Assembly: GCA_963921215.1 (NCBI GenBank)
Contig: OY992502.1
Location: 61,668,622-61,732,621, forward strand
Length of the DNA stretch: 64,000 nucleotides
Reading direction: 5' to 3'
Source of the DNA: Scoparia ambigualis
Lineage: Eukaryota; Arthropoda; Insecta; Lepidoptera; Crambidae
Shown: piece by piece, positions 31,165 through 42,748 of the stretch
How the letters are laid out: each line of letters starts with the position of its first letter
Numbering within the stretch: the first letter of the stretch is position 1
Translations under genes and position numbers: made by a program
Notes under the pieces: model-generated
Told to the model about the DNA's origin: nothing
What the model saw: only the letters and a program-made list of their open reading frames with translations
The model's database searches: none

Positions 31165-31232
31165 CATAGATTAATGTTTTTATATATTTTAGCATTTTAT
31201 AAACGCTTAAATATACTTATGTAAACACTTAC

Positions 31233-31299
31233 TTGCCAACTGGTTAAGGCAGCCGCCCAGAATGCGGAAGGTGCGTGGTTCGATTCCCGCATGAGGTTG
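31233..31299 (+). repeat. tRNA-like SINE head, copy 1
   Basis: Contains an A-box-like AACTGGTTAAGGC and B box GGTTCGATTCC, with an anticodon-like stem CCGC/GCGG. Two further copies at 34,785-34,860 (minus) and 35,367-35,441 show that it is a mobile tRNA-derived sequence and not a working tRNA gene. Confidence 0.6.
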
Positions 31300-31480
31300 T
31301 CGTCTTTTTTCAGTGTTTAAAATTTTACATAAACATAAATTGTAATGTCCTACCTGAACTATAAAGTTCTCAGATTTACTGTCAGTATTTAGCCACAAGA
31401 CCTCACATACTTACATGATTAGTTCATTTGTACTCAATTTTTTACCACGTTAACTACAGTAAAATACAAAAAGTAATGTG

Positions 31481-31688
31481 TAAAATTGGGAAGTCTGACG
31501 CGCGCTTCTTCTGGGAATGGATCAGAATAAGCGAAACGCCAGAACAAGAGCGCCTCTTGGGAGGCGCTGCCTCTGGGCGTTTTGCTCACCGAAACTCGAG
31601 TACTCAGGTACTCTTGTATCTGTGACCTCCAGTACTCTGGGACTCTAGATCCATTCCCAGGGAACTTGCGCCAGACTTCCCAATTTTA
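31481..31688. repeat. fold-back MITE-like element, ~208 bp
   Basis: Outer arms TAAAATTGGGAAGTCTG... and ...CAGACTTCCCAATTTTA pair imperfectly over about 43 bp, including GGGAATGGATC. An inner hairpin (AGCGCCTC TTGG GAGGCGCT) lies in the loop. Confidence 0.8.
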
Positions 31689-32249
31689 TACTACTTATTA
31701 TAAAACGAAGTATCCTGTTGTAACATTTATTTATATATTTAAATATTTGTTGATACAGGTTTTCCACTTCGGCGTAAATTTTTAAAGAAATCAGTGGTCC
31801 TAACACAATTTTCCTGGAATAGCGCTGCAGAAACTTCAACTTCAGCCCGAACTGAGCGAGAGCGAAGAAAGACGTAATGCACAGCGTGGTTTGTTACCAC
31901 CGAGTCCTGTGACATCAACAGATCCAGGGTCAATCATTGTTTAATACATCTGCAACAGATACCTTACCTGACCTAGGTTACATACATGTTAAAATTTCAA
32001 ATGAAGAGGAGAAGGTTAAAAATGAAGCTTTTGTTGCGGTCAGTTCCAGATGTGTGCAAAATGTTAATCGATCAACTCAAACATCAACATTTTGTAGGAT
32101 GTTTTCATTAGAGGATTTATTGGAAGATGATCAGTCTGTGCATTTTTACACAGGATTGGAAACTAAAGAAAAATTTAATGTGGTTAGAGTTTAGGTTTCT
32201 ATGGCCCCTACTTAAATATGATTGCTAGATTGAACAAAAACTATTGATG

Positions 32250-33700
32250 CAGTTTTAAACCTGATACATTTTACCATCTTTTTCGATCGTATTGTTTTAA
32301 ATTTGAATTCTGAATACCACACGACATGGAGCTACGCCTAACAAGTCGGGTATGCGCCTTGATGAAGGCAGTTGATTTTTGAATAAAAACATGTTTTATC
32401 AAATAAAGGTTTTATTTAATAACGCGTGTTGCCTCCATGGGCATCTACGACAGCTCTTATACGATTAGGCATAGAGTTTTGTTGTTGAGTTTTCAACCGC
32501 TCTATGAAATTTTGAGGGATCATCACCCATTCCTCTTCTATGGCAGTTTTCAACTCCTGCATCGTCTGGGCAACTGGCTGACGAGCCCAAACACGTCTTT
32601 TTAGCTCGTCCTACATGTGTTCAATCGGGTTCATGTCTGGGCTTCTGGCTGGCCAGTCCATAACTGTGATGTTCACAATCCGAAGATATTTCCTGACGAT
32701 GCCGGCCGTATGGGCTCTTGCATTATCTTGCATAAAAAGGAAATTGGGGCCCACATGGTCCACGTATGGCATCACGTGAGGTTCTAAGCACTCACGAATG
32801 TACCTTTCAGCATTTAATGTTGGCAGCCGTGGTCCCGTAATAACCTCAAGTTGAGTTTTGCCGCTCGCGGATATACCGCCCCAGACAGTCCATGAGCCAC
32901 CGCCATAAGCAACCCTCTCTTCAAAGCAGCATTATGCAAAACGCTCTCCCTTACGTCGTTAGACCTTCTTCCTTCCATCATTGCCATGTAACGTAATTTT
33001 AGACTCATCAGAAAAGAGTACACGGCTCCAATGCTGCTGAGTCCAATTTAAATGAGTGCGCGCGAAATGAAGACGGGCTGTTCGGTGGGCTCGCGTAGTT
33101 TGGGGCCATTAACTGGCTTGTGTGGTACCATATCGCGTTCTTTTAACCTTCTCCGAACAGTTCGAGCGCTCACAGATACTCCGTGGAAGTCGCGAAGTTG
33201 GTTTTGTATCTCAATGGAGGTAAGATGACGATTTCTCAAGCTGGTCGTCACGATGAATCGATCCTGCCTTTGAGTAGTGACCCGAAATCGTGGCCTTCCT
33301 TGGCGACGAACAAAGCCGCCAGTCTCTAGGTACCTCCGATAAACATTTCGGACCGCAGATCGACTTAAATTAAGTTGAGCACTTAAAGAAATGTGAGGCT
33401 GTGTCCGGCCTGGATAAGTGCCACAGCTTGGGCGGCGACTTCAGGCGAAGTATCCATAGATTATTGATAGAACCTCACCTTAATGTTAAGAATAAGTAAT
33501 GTTTGTTGCAAAAACAAAGATAAAAATCACACTTTCAAGAATTAAATCCAATTAAACACATAAAATCAAGTTTTCTTAGTATTCGATTGTTTGATATCAA
33601 CGAACAGGCTCCAAATTGTCTTTTGTTTCTTTAAATTCTGTGTTCAAAATTTAAAAAAAGACTATTGAATAAAATTATGAATGTGCCTGGTTCAAAACTG
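32250..33700 (-). mobile_element. Tc1-like DNA transposon, 1,451 bp
   Basis: Terminal repeats CAGTTTTAAACCTGATACATT (left) and complement of CAGTTTTGAACCAGGCACATT (right), with TA at 33,701-33,702; the left flank reads TG instead of TA. It encloses a decayed Tc1 transposase in minus orientation and interrupts the DDE_4-type gene. Confidence 0.8.
32416..33457 (-). pseudogene. Tc1-family transposase, decayed
   Basis: ATG at 33,457 starts MDTSPEVAAQAVALIQAGHS (first helix-turn-helix). Second DNA-binding domain: TSLRNRHLTSIEIQNQLRDF and SARTVRRRLKERDMVPHKP (33,251-33,048). Catalytic part: LFSDESK region (about 33,000-33,030), YGGGSWTVWGGISASGKTQL, then FLFMQDNARAHTA (about 32,720-32,760) and WPARSPDMNPIEH followed by a TAG where tryptophan is usual. 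The C-terminus is complete (NSMPNRIRAVVDAHGGNTRY). Several indels and at least two stops break it. It would have cut at the terminal repeats and joined to TA. Confidence 0.85.
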
Positions 33701-34332
33701 TATAAAAACTTTTTGCTCGACCTAATATAAATTTTTAGCTATGACTAAACGAAACTGAAAATGCAAGGCGGGCCAATAGATGTATCCAGAAATGTATAAA
33801 GGTAGCCATCCAAGACCAATTTTTATTTATGTTAATTAAATTAAGGCGAAATAAATGGAATTTGGAACTTTCAAAATTTTTTGGAAGTAGCAAAACTTTA
33901 GTGTCTAATATTTTTGTGACTTGGCTGAACTTTACATACGATATGTGGTTACTTATTGATGTTTGGCCTGAAAGCGAGTTGGTAGACTACAAGATGCCTT
34001 TACTGTTTATAAAAAACTAAATATACCTACAAGGATTATAATTGATGGGACGGAAAAGTATTATAAAGAAGGATCATAATATTACTAATTAATTTTAAAC
34101 TTGCTTGGAAACAAAGCTCCTAAATGAGCAATAGATGGGATTGCACGTTTCTCAATTTAATGTTGAGGATTCATAAATTGTCTTCAACATTTCAATCTTT
34201 GCTTCTCCTTTAACATAAACGTTGCTTTATTTGTTTTATACTTTGTATATAAAAAAGATTGCATTTTTGTTTAAACTGTTCTATTTCCATTTTATTAATG
34301 TTTTTTTTTATTTTTATATATTTTTTATTTGA

Positions 34333-34705
34333 GAAGGAGGCAAACGAGCAGGCGGGTCACCTGATGGAAAGCAATCACCGCCGCCCATGGACACATGGCA
34401 AAACCAGAGGTATCGCAGATGCGTTGCCGACTTTTAAGAAAGGAATAGGGTTAAGGAAGGAATAGGAATTGTGAAGGGAGGGGAAGGGGCCTCCGGAACT
34501 CTTACTGGCCGGACGAAACACAACAGCACCAAGCCATTACTTGTGAGAGGGTTGTATTACGCCGGGCGAGCCTGCCCAATGCGTGCTGCAACGCAGTGTG
34601 GCTCTACCACTCAGTCGGTGTCACTCATTTAGCACCACCCAGGGGTCACGTGTAGGGTGTCAAGAGTAAACCTACGGACGCGAGTAACTTTAACCCCCAT
34701 TATTA
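34333..34705 (+). repeat. dispersed lepidopteran-type repeat, copy 2
   Basis: GAGAAGGAGGCAAACGAGCA, GGTCACCTGATGGAAAGCAA, CACCGCCGCCCATGG, CTGGCCGGACGAAACACAAC and GGGGTCACGTGTAGGGT appear in order; same family as 15,609-15,965 but with a more complete left end. Confidence 0.8.
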
Positions 34706-34784
34706 CATTATTTGTTTTATATTTTAGCGTTTTATTAACGCTTAAATATACTTAAGTAAAATTTTAAACACTGAAAAAAGACGA

Positions 34785-34860
34785 CAGCCTCAGGCGGGAA
34801 TCGAACCACGCACCTTCCGCATTCCGGGCGGCTGCCTTAACCACTTGGCTAACGAGGTCT
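34785..34860 (-). repeat. tRNA-like SINE head, copy 2
   Basis: Minus-strand GACCTCGTTAGCCAAGTGG to CGCCTGAGGCTG, with A and B boxes as in copies 1 and 3. Confidence 0.6.
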
Positions 34861-35071
34861 GGCATTCAACCGTCGAAATTTGTCAGTACTTTATGCTTAT
34901 GTTTTTAGTCAACATTGCTTAATCAAATCTTAGTAGTTTTCATCTTCATCATCTTCAATCATAGCAGCTTCATCTTAACCGAATGTTCAAATATTTGTAA
35001 AAATTATTCTTTCGGATCTCAGAGGTGAAAATTTCTAAGATTTGATGAAGCAATGTGACGACTGTGAATGA

Positions 35072-35310
35072 CGACCTCCTTGGTCGAGTGGTTTGTACAC
35101 CGGTTTTCATGGTGTCGCCATCTCTGAGGTCCCGGGTTCGATCCCCGGTCGGGTCAATTTAGAGAAAAACTGTTTTTCTAAATTGATTTCGGGTCTGGGT
35201 GTTTTTTCTATGTTTGTGTATATTTATCCCTTATCTTACCATATAAACGAGTTTCACAAGAATACTCATCTTGGTCTAGATAGTTGGTGTGAGCGTAAAA
35301 AAAAAAAAAA
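35072..35310 (+). repeat. tRNA-derived SINE with poly-A tail
   Basis: CGACCTCCTTGGTCGAGTGG (A box), GGTCCCGGGTTCGATCCCC (B box), a body with GATTTCGGGTCTGGGTGTTT, and an A14-15 tail at 35,296-35,310. A diverged relative lies at 61,141-61,330. Confidence 0.75.
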
Positions 35311-35366
35311 ATGTTGACTAAAGATATAAGCATCAAGCACTGACAAATTGCGACGGTTGAAAGCCA

Positions 35367-35441
35367 GACCTCGGTAGCCAAGTGGTTAAGGCAGCCGCCC
35401 GGAATGCCGAAGGTGCGTGGTTCGATTCCCGCTTGAGGTTG
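35367..35441 (+). repeat. tRNA-like SINE head, copy 3
   Basis: GACCTCGGTAGCCAAGTGG ... GTGGTTCGATTCCCGC ... GAGGTTG; the most tRNA-like of the three, with complementary ends ACCTC/GAGGT. Confidence 0.6.
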
Positions 35442-35576
35442 TCTTCTTATTTCAGTGTTTAAATTTTTACTTAAGTATATTTAAGTGTTAATAAAACGCT
35501 AAAATATAAAACCTTAATCTATAAACGCAGCTTCATCTTAACCGAATGTTCAAATATTTCTTTCGGATCTCAGAGG

Positions 35577-36417
35577 GCCTAGTCAATTAGCAAACAAATT
35601 AAACGCTACGATAAACAAAATGTATGGGATTGACATATGCAAAAGTTACCTACGTCGTAAAATTTAAGCTAAAATAGACCTAATTGACAGTTTGACAAGC
35701 CAAGAATCGCTAATCTAGCGATCACTTAAACCTTGAAGATAAAAATTACCGCTTATCGTCACACAAAATGGCGATTGTTTGATCAGCTGATGAAGGAAGA
35801 GTTGTGTTTTGTTGAAAGTTTTGTTTATAATGCTCTTTTTAGGGCTATTGTGGACTGCAATAATCAAAGAATGGTGCTCAGGCGCTAAGGAAGAAATGTT
35901 TCCCGACGTTGCTTGGAGCAAATTAACGAAATCCCGAGTTTGTTGTACTTGTGAATAGTTCTCGGAGTTCTCGTTTACGAACTTTCAAATATCTAACTAA
36001 GGTCTGCCGGGAATTGCATGCTAATATCGTTGTTGCGACGTGAGTGACTAAATAATTGTCTGTCATGCAACATTTTCCGCAACGAAGAGCAAGTTGCTGC
36101 ATGACAATTTGTGGAGGCTCTCAACCATACAAACATTTTGGCTAAATAAATCTACCTAAGTGCCTTTAATCATGACAAGAAAGGTCAAGAATAAGACAAC
36201 AGTAAGGGACTTTCTGTATAAACATAAAATTTAACCTATCCATAATGTCCATTTATCAATTTATAACTTAGATTGCCTATTTGTTTTACAGGTTCCAAGG
36301 AAGATTTAATTTGCCAGGTGTTGGCTTAGAGCATTAAAGCAACGCTCTAAGTGTAGTAAGGTGTACTTATTGACTGTACCCTTAAAGCTGATAAATCTTA
36401 TACAGACAAGCAACTTT
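35577..36417. other. no gene recognised
   Basis: Short open frames on both strands (for example 35,715-35,921 minus) show no domain. A small inverted repeat (TCATGCAAC and GTTGCTGCATGA, about 36,062-36,105) is the only structure noticed. Confidence 0.45.
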
Positions 36418-37367
36418 CATATGTTACGTTGTAAATTCAGGTCCCTGTCTACCTTTACTAATCTAGAAAAAGATTCGCAGTAATTAAAATTAACAATTAC
36501 CTGTAGACATTGTTGGTGAATAATCATTGTAGATTGTTTGAATTAAATCCATTTTTTCTTCATAATATAGACATGTAGCCTTGGCTGATACAGTACTAGA
36601 CACATTTTTCTTGCATTTTCAATTAATACGCCCTTGGAAATCCGTTTTGGCAAGACTTTTCATTAGATTTGAATAAATTGAGATAATTTATGATGTTGTG
36701 TTTACATTTTGATATTTGACATAACGCCAAAGACGAAATGACAGCCACCGTAGCGACAGCTAGCGGTGGCGGAGCGAAGTTGCAGTCAGCTTTTCGTTCC
36801 ACATAAAAAACCTAAATTAAATAGTAGCCGAAGCAGTTCGGATTATAAACTACTAAATAAATTAATATTTATAATATTTACTTTCGGTAATTAAATTAAA
36901 TTCAAACATGATAGAAACTAAAACATTTTTATTATAGATGGAATGTGAGAGAGTCGCGTAAAATGGAATTCAGGTGTTGCCAGAATGGATACTGTAAATT
37001 GTGCGCAAACCTAGTTAACCCGGCGCTAATGACGTGAAAATAATTTCAAAGACGGTGACCCCGGATCATGATGACCCAAATTTCATCGATTAATTTTCAG
37101 GAAATTAATGAAGTCATCTTAATTTTAATTACTGTCTATGTTTAAGGGTTCTCCACTGAGCTAATAAAATAAAAATAAAAGTAAAACATTATTTAAATCA
37201 TTTTTTATTAATTATTTAACAACACATGCAAAATACAACGTGTCTATATTTTGAGTTTTTGGTAAAGATTTCTTAGTAATAATAGGAATCAACAATCTTA
37301 TCTAGGAATAAAGAGATCAAATCAACTTCTTGTCATGCAGATACAATGAGATCAGTCTTCTACTTCA

Positions 37368-38038
37368 TCATTCAGAGCCATGGAATTGCTGCAATGATTG
37401 CAGTAAAATCAAATGGTCAGCAAGCCTAAAAATGTTTACTCCCGTACCATCTGTTTGCCACAAGTCACTCAAATTTCTATAAAATCCAGCTAGAAACAAA
37501 AATCTTATGTACGCTTCCATTTCACTTATTTCGACCTCACCCATATACCTATTTCTTCAAAACCTCACACGCAGCTCATTTCTTTCACGTATGTATGAAT
37601 TCGTGAATGTTTGAATTTTACACAGATATGAATAAGTTCCAACATTCTGACTCAGTCTTCGCGCTTTGAGCTTTATTTTGAGAAAAATATATTAACTGAA
37701 AGACTAGGTGTTAAAATCGTAACACCTAGTCTTTCAGTTAATATATTTTTAAATCGTACGAACATTAGGCCGCGCAGCACAGGTGTCATTTGCCACATTG
37801 TTTCATCCTTTCCTTTGAAAAAAAATTGCCGTACTTGCCGTCGTACTGATGCAAGGTCGAGATTATCCAATGAATCTGAGTCCACATCACTTGCGTCTTG
37901 TTCACTTTCGATGTTATTACTACGTGCTGATAAGTGGTCCTCAATGTCAATGTCTAAAGCAGCATGGGATTCTTCACTCTTGGAATCCGACTCTTCTAGC
38001 AACGCCGAAATTTTTACTGTGTTGGTTGTCAAAGACAT
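37368..38038 (-). pseudogene. piggyBac transposase fragments
   Basis: N-terminal piece (38,038-37,751): MSLTTNTVKISALLEESDSK, an acidic low-complexity region, then FFFKGKDETMWQM and FVRFKNILTERLGV, matching the K-D-x-T-x-W region before the catalytic domain. It runs into a hairpin (37,683-37,750), which ends the frame. Second piece (37,544-37,368): EVEISEMEAYIRFLFLAGFY and LSDLWQTDGTGVNIFRLADH, the beginning of the piggyBac DDD catalytic domain, ending at a TGA. The rest of the catalytic domain and the C-terminal cysteine-rich finger are absent. The element can only be mobilised in trans. Confidence 0.75.
37683..37750. repeat. perfect 31-bp hairpin with 6-nt loop
   Basis: Arms 37,683-37,713 and 37,720-37,750 are exact complements around AAATCG. 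The right arm is part of the piggyBac reading frame; the left arm is its inverted copy. Confidence 0.95.
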
Positions 38039-39873
38039 TTTGACTAAAAACTTAAAAAAGAACAAAATAAATTAACACTAAACACAAAATAAGCGAATAA
38101 AAGTAAGCCACAATATTACCGCGTACCGCGCCACCGATGACGCCGGATCCTAATTACCCGTTTTAATTTGACACAGGTGTATCTTGCTGCGCAAGCAGCG
38201 TCGCACTATGCGGGCCGAAGGGACGGGTAGAGAGGGGCTGTACCTCCAGCTACACGAACGCTCGTGTCAAAAAATGGGCGCAAAAACAAAATATGAACAC
38301 TTAAAAATGCCTCGGGTTAATATGACACAACGTCAATGACGCCGGGTTAATAACGGATTTCACATAGCTAAACATTATTTGTTTTGTTAGAATGCATGGA
38401 GTTTGATTGTTGACAGATTCTTTTATTTCCAGGACCCGTTGGGAAGGCTTCATATTTGACGTTTTGGTTGTTTTTCTTAACTTTGATTTCGCCACTTAAG
38501 ATTTTACCACATTTAGCAGGAAAATTTCGAGGATGCCCTTCAATTTCTGACACTTTCGAAATAAATCGCCGGCCGAAATGTTGACATTCTTTGGCAGTTA
38601 TTGACGCTGAGAGAATCATTTTCACGACTATGTGTTAAGATCGATTTTACTGAGGTATGAATTAGTCGTAATGATGTAAGTGGATTTGAGGCGTCATTAG
38701 CTTATAAGAATATTGTCAACAAGTGTGTGGTTTCTTTCTAGGATACGTGCTCACATCGAAGTGTCTGTCGCAGAGTCCCGCCACGCGCCACGTGCGTGAT
38801 AAGTTATCACAGCGCGTAAGTCTTACTTTATCATTGACCTGAAGTGTTTCCCTTGAGCTCTGTTGACCTTAGACTCATTAGACTCATCTATTACTAAGAA
38901 TCCAGAAAATCGATTATGGTGGTTTCCGAATCACTTCTTGTCGCCAGGCGACGCAAGGCTCTTAGCCATGAGGCGGACGTGTCAGACCTCTTTAGAAAGT
39001 GGGTACTCCATCACCCAACAATAGACTAACATTGTTTCGTGGAATATAGTAGCCTTGTTGTGCCTTGTGTCCTAGTTAAATGTGAAAAAACACTCAAATT
39101 AAAAAATGATGTTGAATAGTATAGAACTAGTAATAGTCTTTAGTTGTACAACAACGCAGGGATGCTAGGAACACACCAGTTACGTAGCGAGTCCTTGAAC
39201 CTGATAGGTATCAGCTCAAGTTTAAGACTGATGCAGACTGCGGGACCAAATTCATTTAACAGTTCTGACCTAAGTGTGGAATGTAGTGCTAAGACTCCGT
39301 ATTGTCCGTATAATTCCTGGTGCTTTGAGAAGCTCGTCTCGCCGCCAGATTTTAGAGCTGGGCCCTAAAGCCTGGACGCGAGACCCGTTTCGTCAGAGAT
39401 TCCAGCGGCCACCTGCTGCAAGGCGAGCTGACAACGCCTAGAGTCGCAGGCGTAGACGGTTTTTTAATTACCAGTTTTCTTGCTTTAACCTTACAATAAT
39501 TTTCATTTAAATACCATAATTTATTAAGTAGGTTATCATACACTCTCTCCAACTTACAAGCGTTGGTAAACTTATCAACCTATTGAGGATCTTCGAGTTC
39601 GACAATTGTTGTAAAGTTGTATGTTAACGTCGTCTCCAGATTCGGATCGACTATACGATCCTGGTGCCCATAAATTGTAATTGTGTTTTGGTATAACCCC
39701 ACGGTTCTCTGGTTTCTTGGCTTTAAACGTTTGATGGTTTTTATACGGTAAATCTGATTAAAACATTGACTTGAATATTTTTTATAGACGGAGTAATTTA
39801 ATTTTTATTTAAACATCATACTCCGGACGGTACTGGTTGTATCCCAACCACCCACGACCATAGCTCTTACCAC

Positions 39874-42748
39874 CAGTGTTACCAGATCAGAAAAATGATA
39901 TTACAGTGTTTCATGCTCAAATTTACAGTGTTTACGACAAAATTACAGTAAAAGTAAAAAAAAATACAGTGAATTTTACAGTAGATTTCAAGAAACTTTT
40001 ATAAACTAAAATACTGTTTTAATTTCACCTTTTGTAATTTAGAATAAGCATAATACCTATATATAATTATACATTAAACAATCACTATCATGTAGCCCGA
40101 TTTCCGCTTCTTTTTTGTAGATCCCAGAATTAAATGATTTTATCATTTTCTCAGTTGGTTTAAAGTTAACGCAACTGGTGCTGTGACGCCGAATGGTTTG
40201 TTGCGCTAACATGTTGCCTCTTATTGTCCTGGTTATTAATCGATTTCGTTTCTTGGTTTTGGTGTCGTTAATTTGACTGAAAATTCTCTCGCATTCCGCA
40301 TTGGAGTTAGGAAGAGCCAAGATGTTGAGCATGTATTTTCCAATCAAGCGGAACTCGTCCAACTGTTTCACCTAAAAAGCAACATTAGTATTAAAAATAT
40401 TGTATTTTGCAAACGAAAGAAATATATTTCTAAAAAAATATATAGTCTTAGTTACTAACCTTGTGCCAGAATTCATCAGGCCGTATTGCAGCATCGAACT
40501 TTGCTTTTTACTTTGGCAATTTTCTCCATTGGTCATCCAAAGCTTGTTGTTCTATCATAGAAGTTGGTGTCAACCTTGGCATTAACCTTAGTATATTTTG
40601 AATTGATTCATCGCGATCTGAGATATCGAGACATGTTTCAGGATCCAATTTGGATATCCCAACCAATACTGGATCATTTAGCGCAAATCTTTTGCGGATG
40701 CCTACGCACGCTTTAATCAAAAAATTTCGGCATTTCATTTTGAAATCCTTTTTTTTCTCTGCTGCTATTTCATTTGTTGAAAACTGTTTAGATACTCCCA
40801 AGCCCAGGTAGATGTCATCCAAATTTGTGAAATTGTTTTCGTCAGTTGGGTCAATTTTTTCTAGTTCAGTGTTTGCAATATGTGCCGTTGTCATATATGT
40901 CGATAAAAGTTCGTGAAAGAGATCGCTCATTTTAGTGTTAAGTTTTGTGATCATTGGAGTGTCACTCTGAAATAGCGTATTAGTTTCAGTAAATTTAGGT
41001 AACATCCAGTTTAAAAAGAAAAAGTATGATTTTGTTATGGGATCATTCAACTGCATATGGATTTCGGAACATTCGTTGTCTTCAAGCCACCTTCCATCAA
41101 AAAACAGTGTTAGTGCATTCCACTGTTCTAAAATTCTTTGCACTACAGCACTTAGTGATAACCATCTCGTTTGAGCTGGTTTCAAAATTTTGTGTATATC
41201 TGTTTCTGTGAATACTTGAAACTCTTTTAATAGCGATTGTCTTTTGCTACTGGTCGCAAAATAATTGTAAATATCACGTGTTAGCTTTTCACATTCAGCT
41301 GGTAACTGTTTGCATGCGTCACTCGTACAAAGATGCAGGGAATGACAAACACATTTAAGAACGATAATTCCGGGATATTTTGCTCTAAATCGACTCGAAA
41401 CAGAGTTGTGACACCCCATCATAGTATTACACCCGTCTGATCCAAATCCTATAATATTTTCGATAGGAATAGAATTTTCCTCCAAGGATTTTATTACTGC
41501 TTCGAAAAGATGTTGTGCTGTGGCGGTAGCTACCGGAGCAGAGTTTTCCTCGCCATGTATTTGAATTAGGTCCCAAAATCTGCTAACAATTTGACCTTTT
41601 AGTGCACAGTAATATCTGACCACAACACACATAGTTTTTACTGCTCCGATATCAGTGCTTTCATCAATCATAACAGAGAATTTTTGCTCCTTTAGATCTG
41701 CACACAAATCTTGTTTTTCCGATTCTCCTAGAATATTGTTTATTATTGCTTGACATTTTGTTCTCTTCATTTTCATATTTTTTGCAATCTGAGAGTCAGG
41801 AAACATAGTGGGCAATAAATCAACTAAGTGGTCCATCACCCTCATGGATATTTTATGCTCTGCCATAAAAGCGGCTAACTTTATCTTAGATGCTTTGCAG
41901 TTATCATCATCGGACTGTTTAACCTTTTCAAATGCAGTAGCAATAGAAGATTGAGCTGGCGCTGCTGTAGTTCTTTATACATGCTTAGCACCTTCACCAT
42001 GTCTTATTATCACTACTCTGTCAGCTATTAATTTTGCATCACACAGAACACAAACTGCACGATACGGATCTTTTGGGTCACGTTTTAGCCAAGTTTTGAA
42101 ACTATTGTCTTTTAACCACTCGTCTCTGAATTTTTGTTTATAATGTATCTTTTTTGCTTTTTTTGGAGTTAATGGTTCGCTTTGATCACTATCATCAGAT
42201 GAATTAGGCATTTTAAATTCTCAAGTCCTTAAACAAAATAACCACTTGCACCAGTTTCACAGAAAGACTTGAAAGAGTCAAATAAAAACGTAATGCATTG
42301 CATACGAAACCAAATTACAATCATACTAATTTAAGTTAGTCCCAATAGGCTTGAAAACAAAATTAAAATACTGTTGACACAATTTGGTTGGTTAATACTA
42401 AGAAGTGGTTTTTAGTCTATGACGGGAAATTCCCGCGTAGTATCCACCGCCGCCGCTAATCATGCCCGTTTAAAGTAAGACATATTCGTTCTTATTACAA
42501 TAGAAACAAGGGTTGTGACATATGCAGAGAGGTGGCGCGGGCTCTAGTAGCCAGTTCCGTTTTGTTAAGTTCATGTTATTTTTTCTTTTCACAAAGGCTG
42601 CGTTCAGTTTACATTAAACTATTTTGATTTTTGCCTGTAGAAAAATTACAGTGCTCTCCATACACTGTAATTTTAGTATTACAGTAGACAGTAGATCGTG
42701 TGAAAATACAGTAAATCTGCTGTAATTACAGTGTATCTGGCAACGCTG
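39874..42748 (-). mobile_element. hAT transposon, 2,875 bp
   Basis: Terminal repeats CAGTGTTACCAGAT and complement CAGCGTTGCCAGAT; 8-bp target duplication CTTACCAC at 39,866-39,873 and 42,749-42,756. It encloses a nearly complete transposase gene with two nonsense codons. Confidence 0.95.
40057..42211 (-). pseudogene. hAT transposase, two in-frame stops
   Basis: ATG at 42,211. BED-like zinc finger: CVLCDAKLIADRVVIIRHGE..KHV (C-x2-C...H-x4-H) at about 42,055-41,980, then a TAA (41,975-41,977), after which the same frame continues to the large block 41,866-40,508. That block holds KFSVMIDESTDI (first catalytic Asp region), IIGFGSDGCNTMMGCHNSV (second), CVCHSLHLCTSDACKQLP, and TRWLSLSAVVQRI. 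A second TAA (40,508-40,510) follows DDQWRKLPK, again read through in frame to a GT-AG intron (40,372-40,459, phase 0). The last exon carries the dimerisation motif LALPNSNAECERIFSQIN. Only two point mutations separate it from an open frame, so it died recently. It would have bound and cut the terminal repeats in the nucleus. Confidence 0.9.

Larger units (their letters stand above)
31755..34080 (+). pseudogene. DDE_4-type transposase relic (HTH_Tnp_4/DDE_Tnp_4 family), split by a Tc1 element
   Basis: Left half: RRNAQRGLLPPSPVTSTDPG (about 31,874-31,935), then an open frame 31,937-32,194 with STQTSTFCRMFSLEDLLEDD and SVHFYTGL. Right half, past the Tc1 insertion: LRRNKWNLELSKFFGSSKTL, SNIFVTWLNFTYDMW and WPESELVDYKMP (33,829-34,020), then IPTRIIIDGTE in another frame (about 34,025-34,060), the start of the DDE catalytic domain with its first aspartate in IIDGTE. 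This order is known to me from insect proteins carrying a helix-turn-helix and DDE superfamily endonuclease. Several indels and the insertion kill it; the remaining catalytic domain is missing. Confidence 0.65.
34716..35512. repeat. ~200-bp inverted repeat with tRNA-like arms
   Basis: Arms 34,716-34,915 and 35,311-35,512 are reverse complements with minor differences. Each includes a tRNA-like SINE head and the block TTTTAGCGTTTTATTAACG. The 395-bp loop holds a different SINE. The arm sequence also has a partial match at 31,180-31,340. Confidence 0.9.
37019..38346 (-). mobile_element. truncated piggyBac element, 1,328 bp
   Basis: Terminal repeats CCCGGCGCTAATGACG (left) and complement CCCGGCGTCATTGACG (right), flanked by TTAA on both sides (37,015-37,018; 38,347-38,350), the piggyBac signature. 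It carries pieces of a minus-strand transposase. Confidence 0.9.

Noticed and set aside
31233..35441. Functional tRNA genes
   Set aside because: A and B boxes exist, but stems are imperfect, the three copies share long flanking repeats, and no proper anticodon loop with U33 is found. They are tRNA-derived repeats.
38368..38625. 85-residue minus-strand frame in element A
   Set aside because: The aligned part of element B (about 55,000-55,200) does not keep the frame, so it is not a shared gene of the family.
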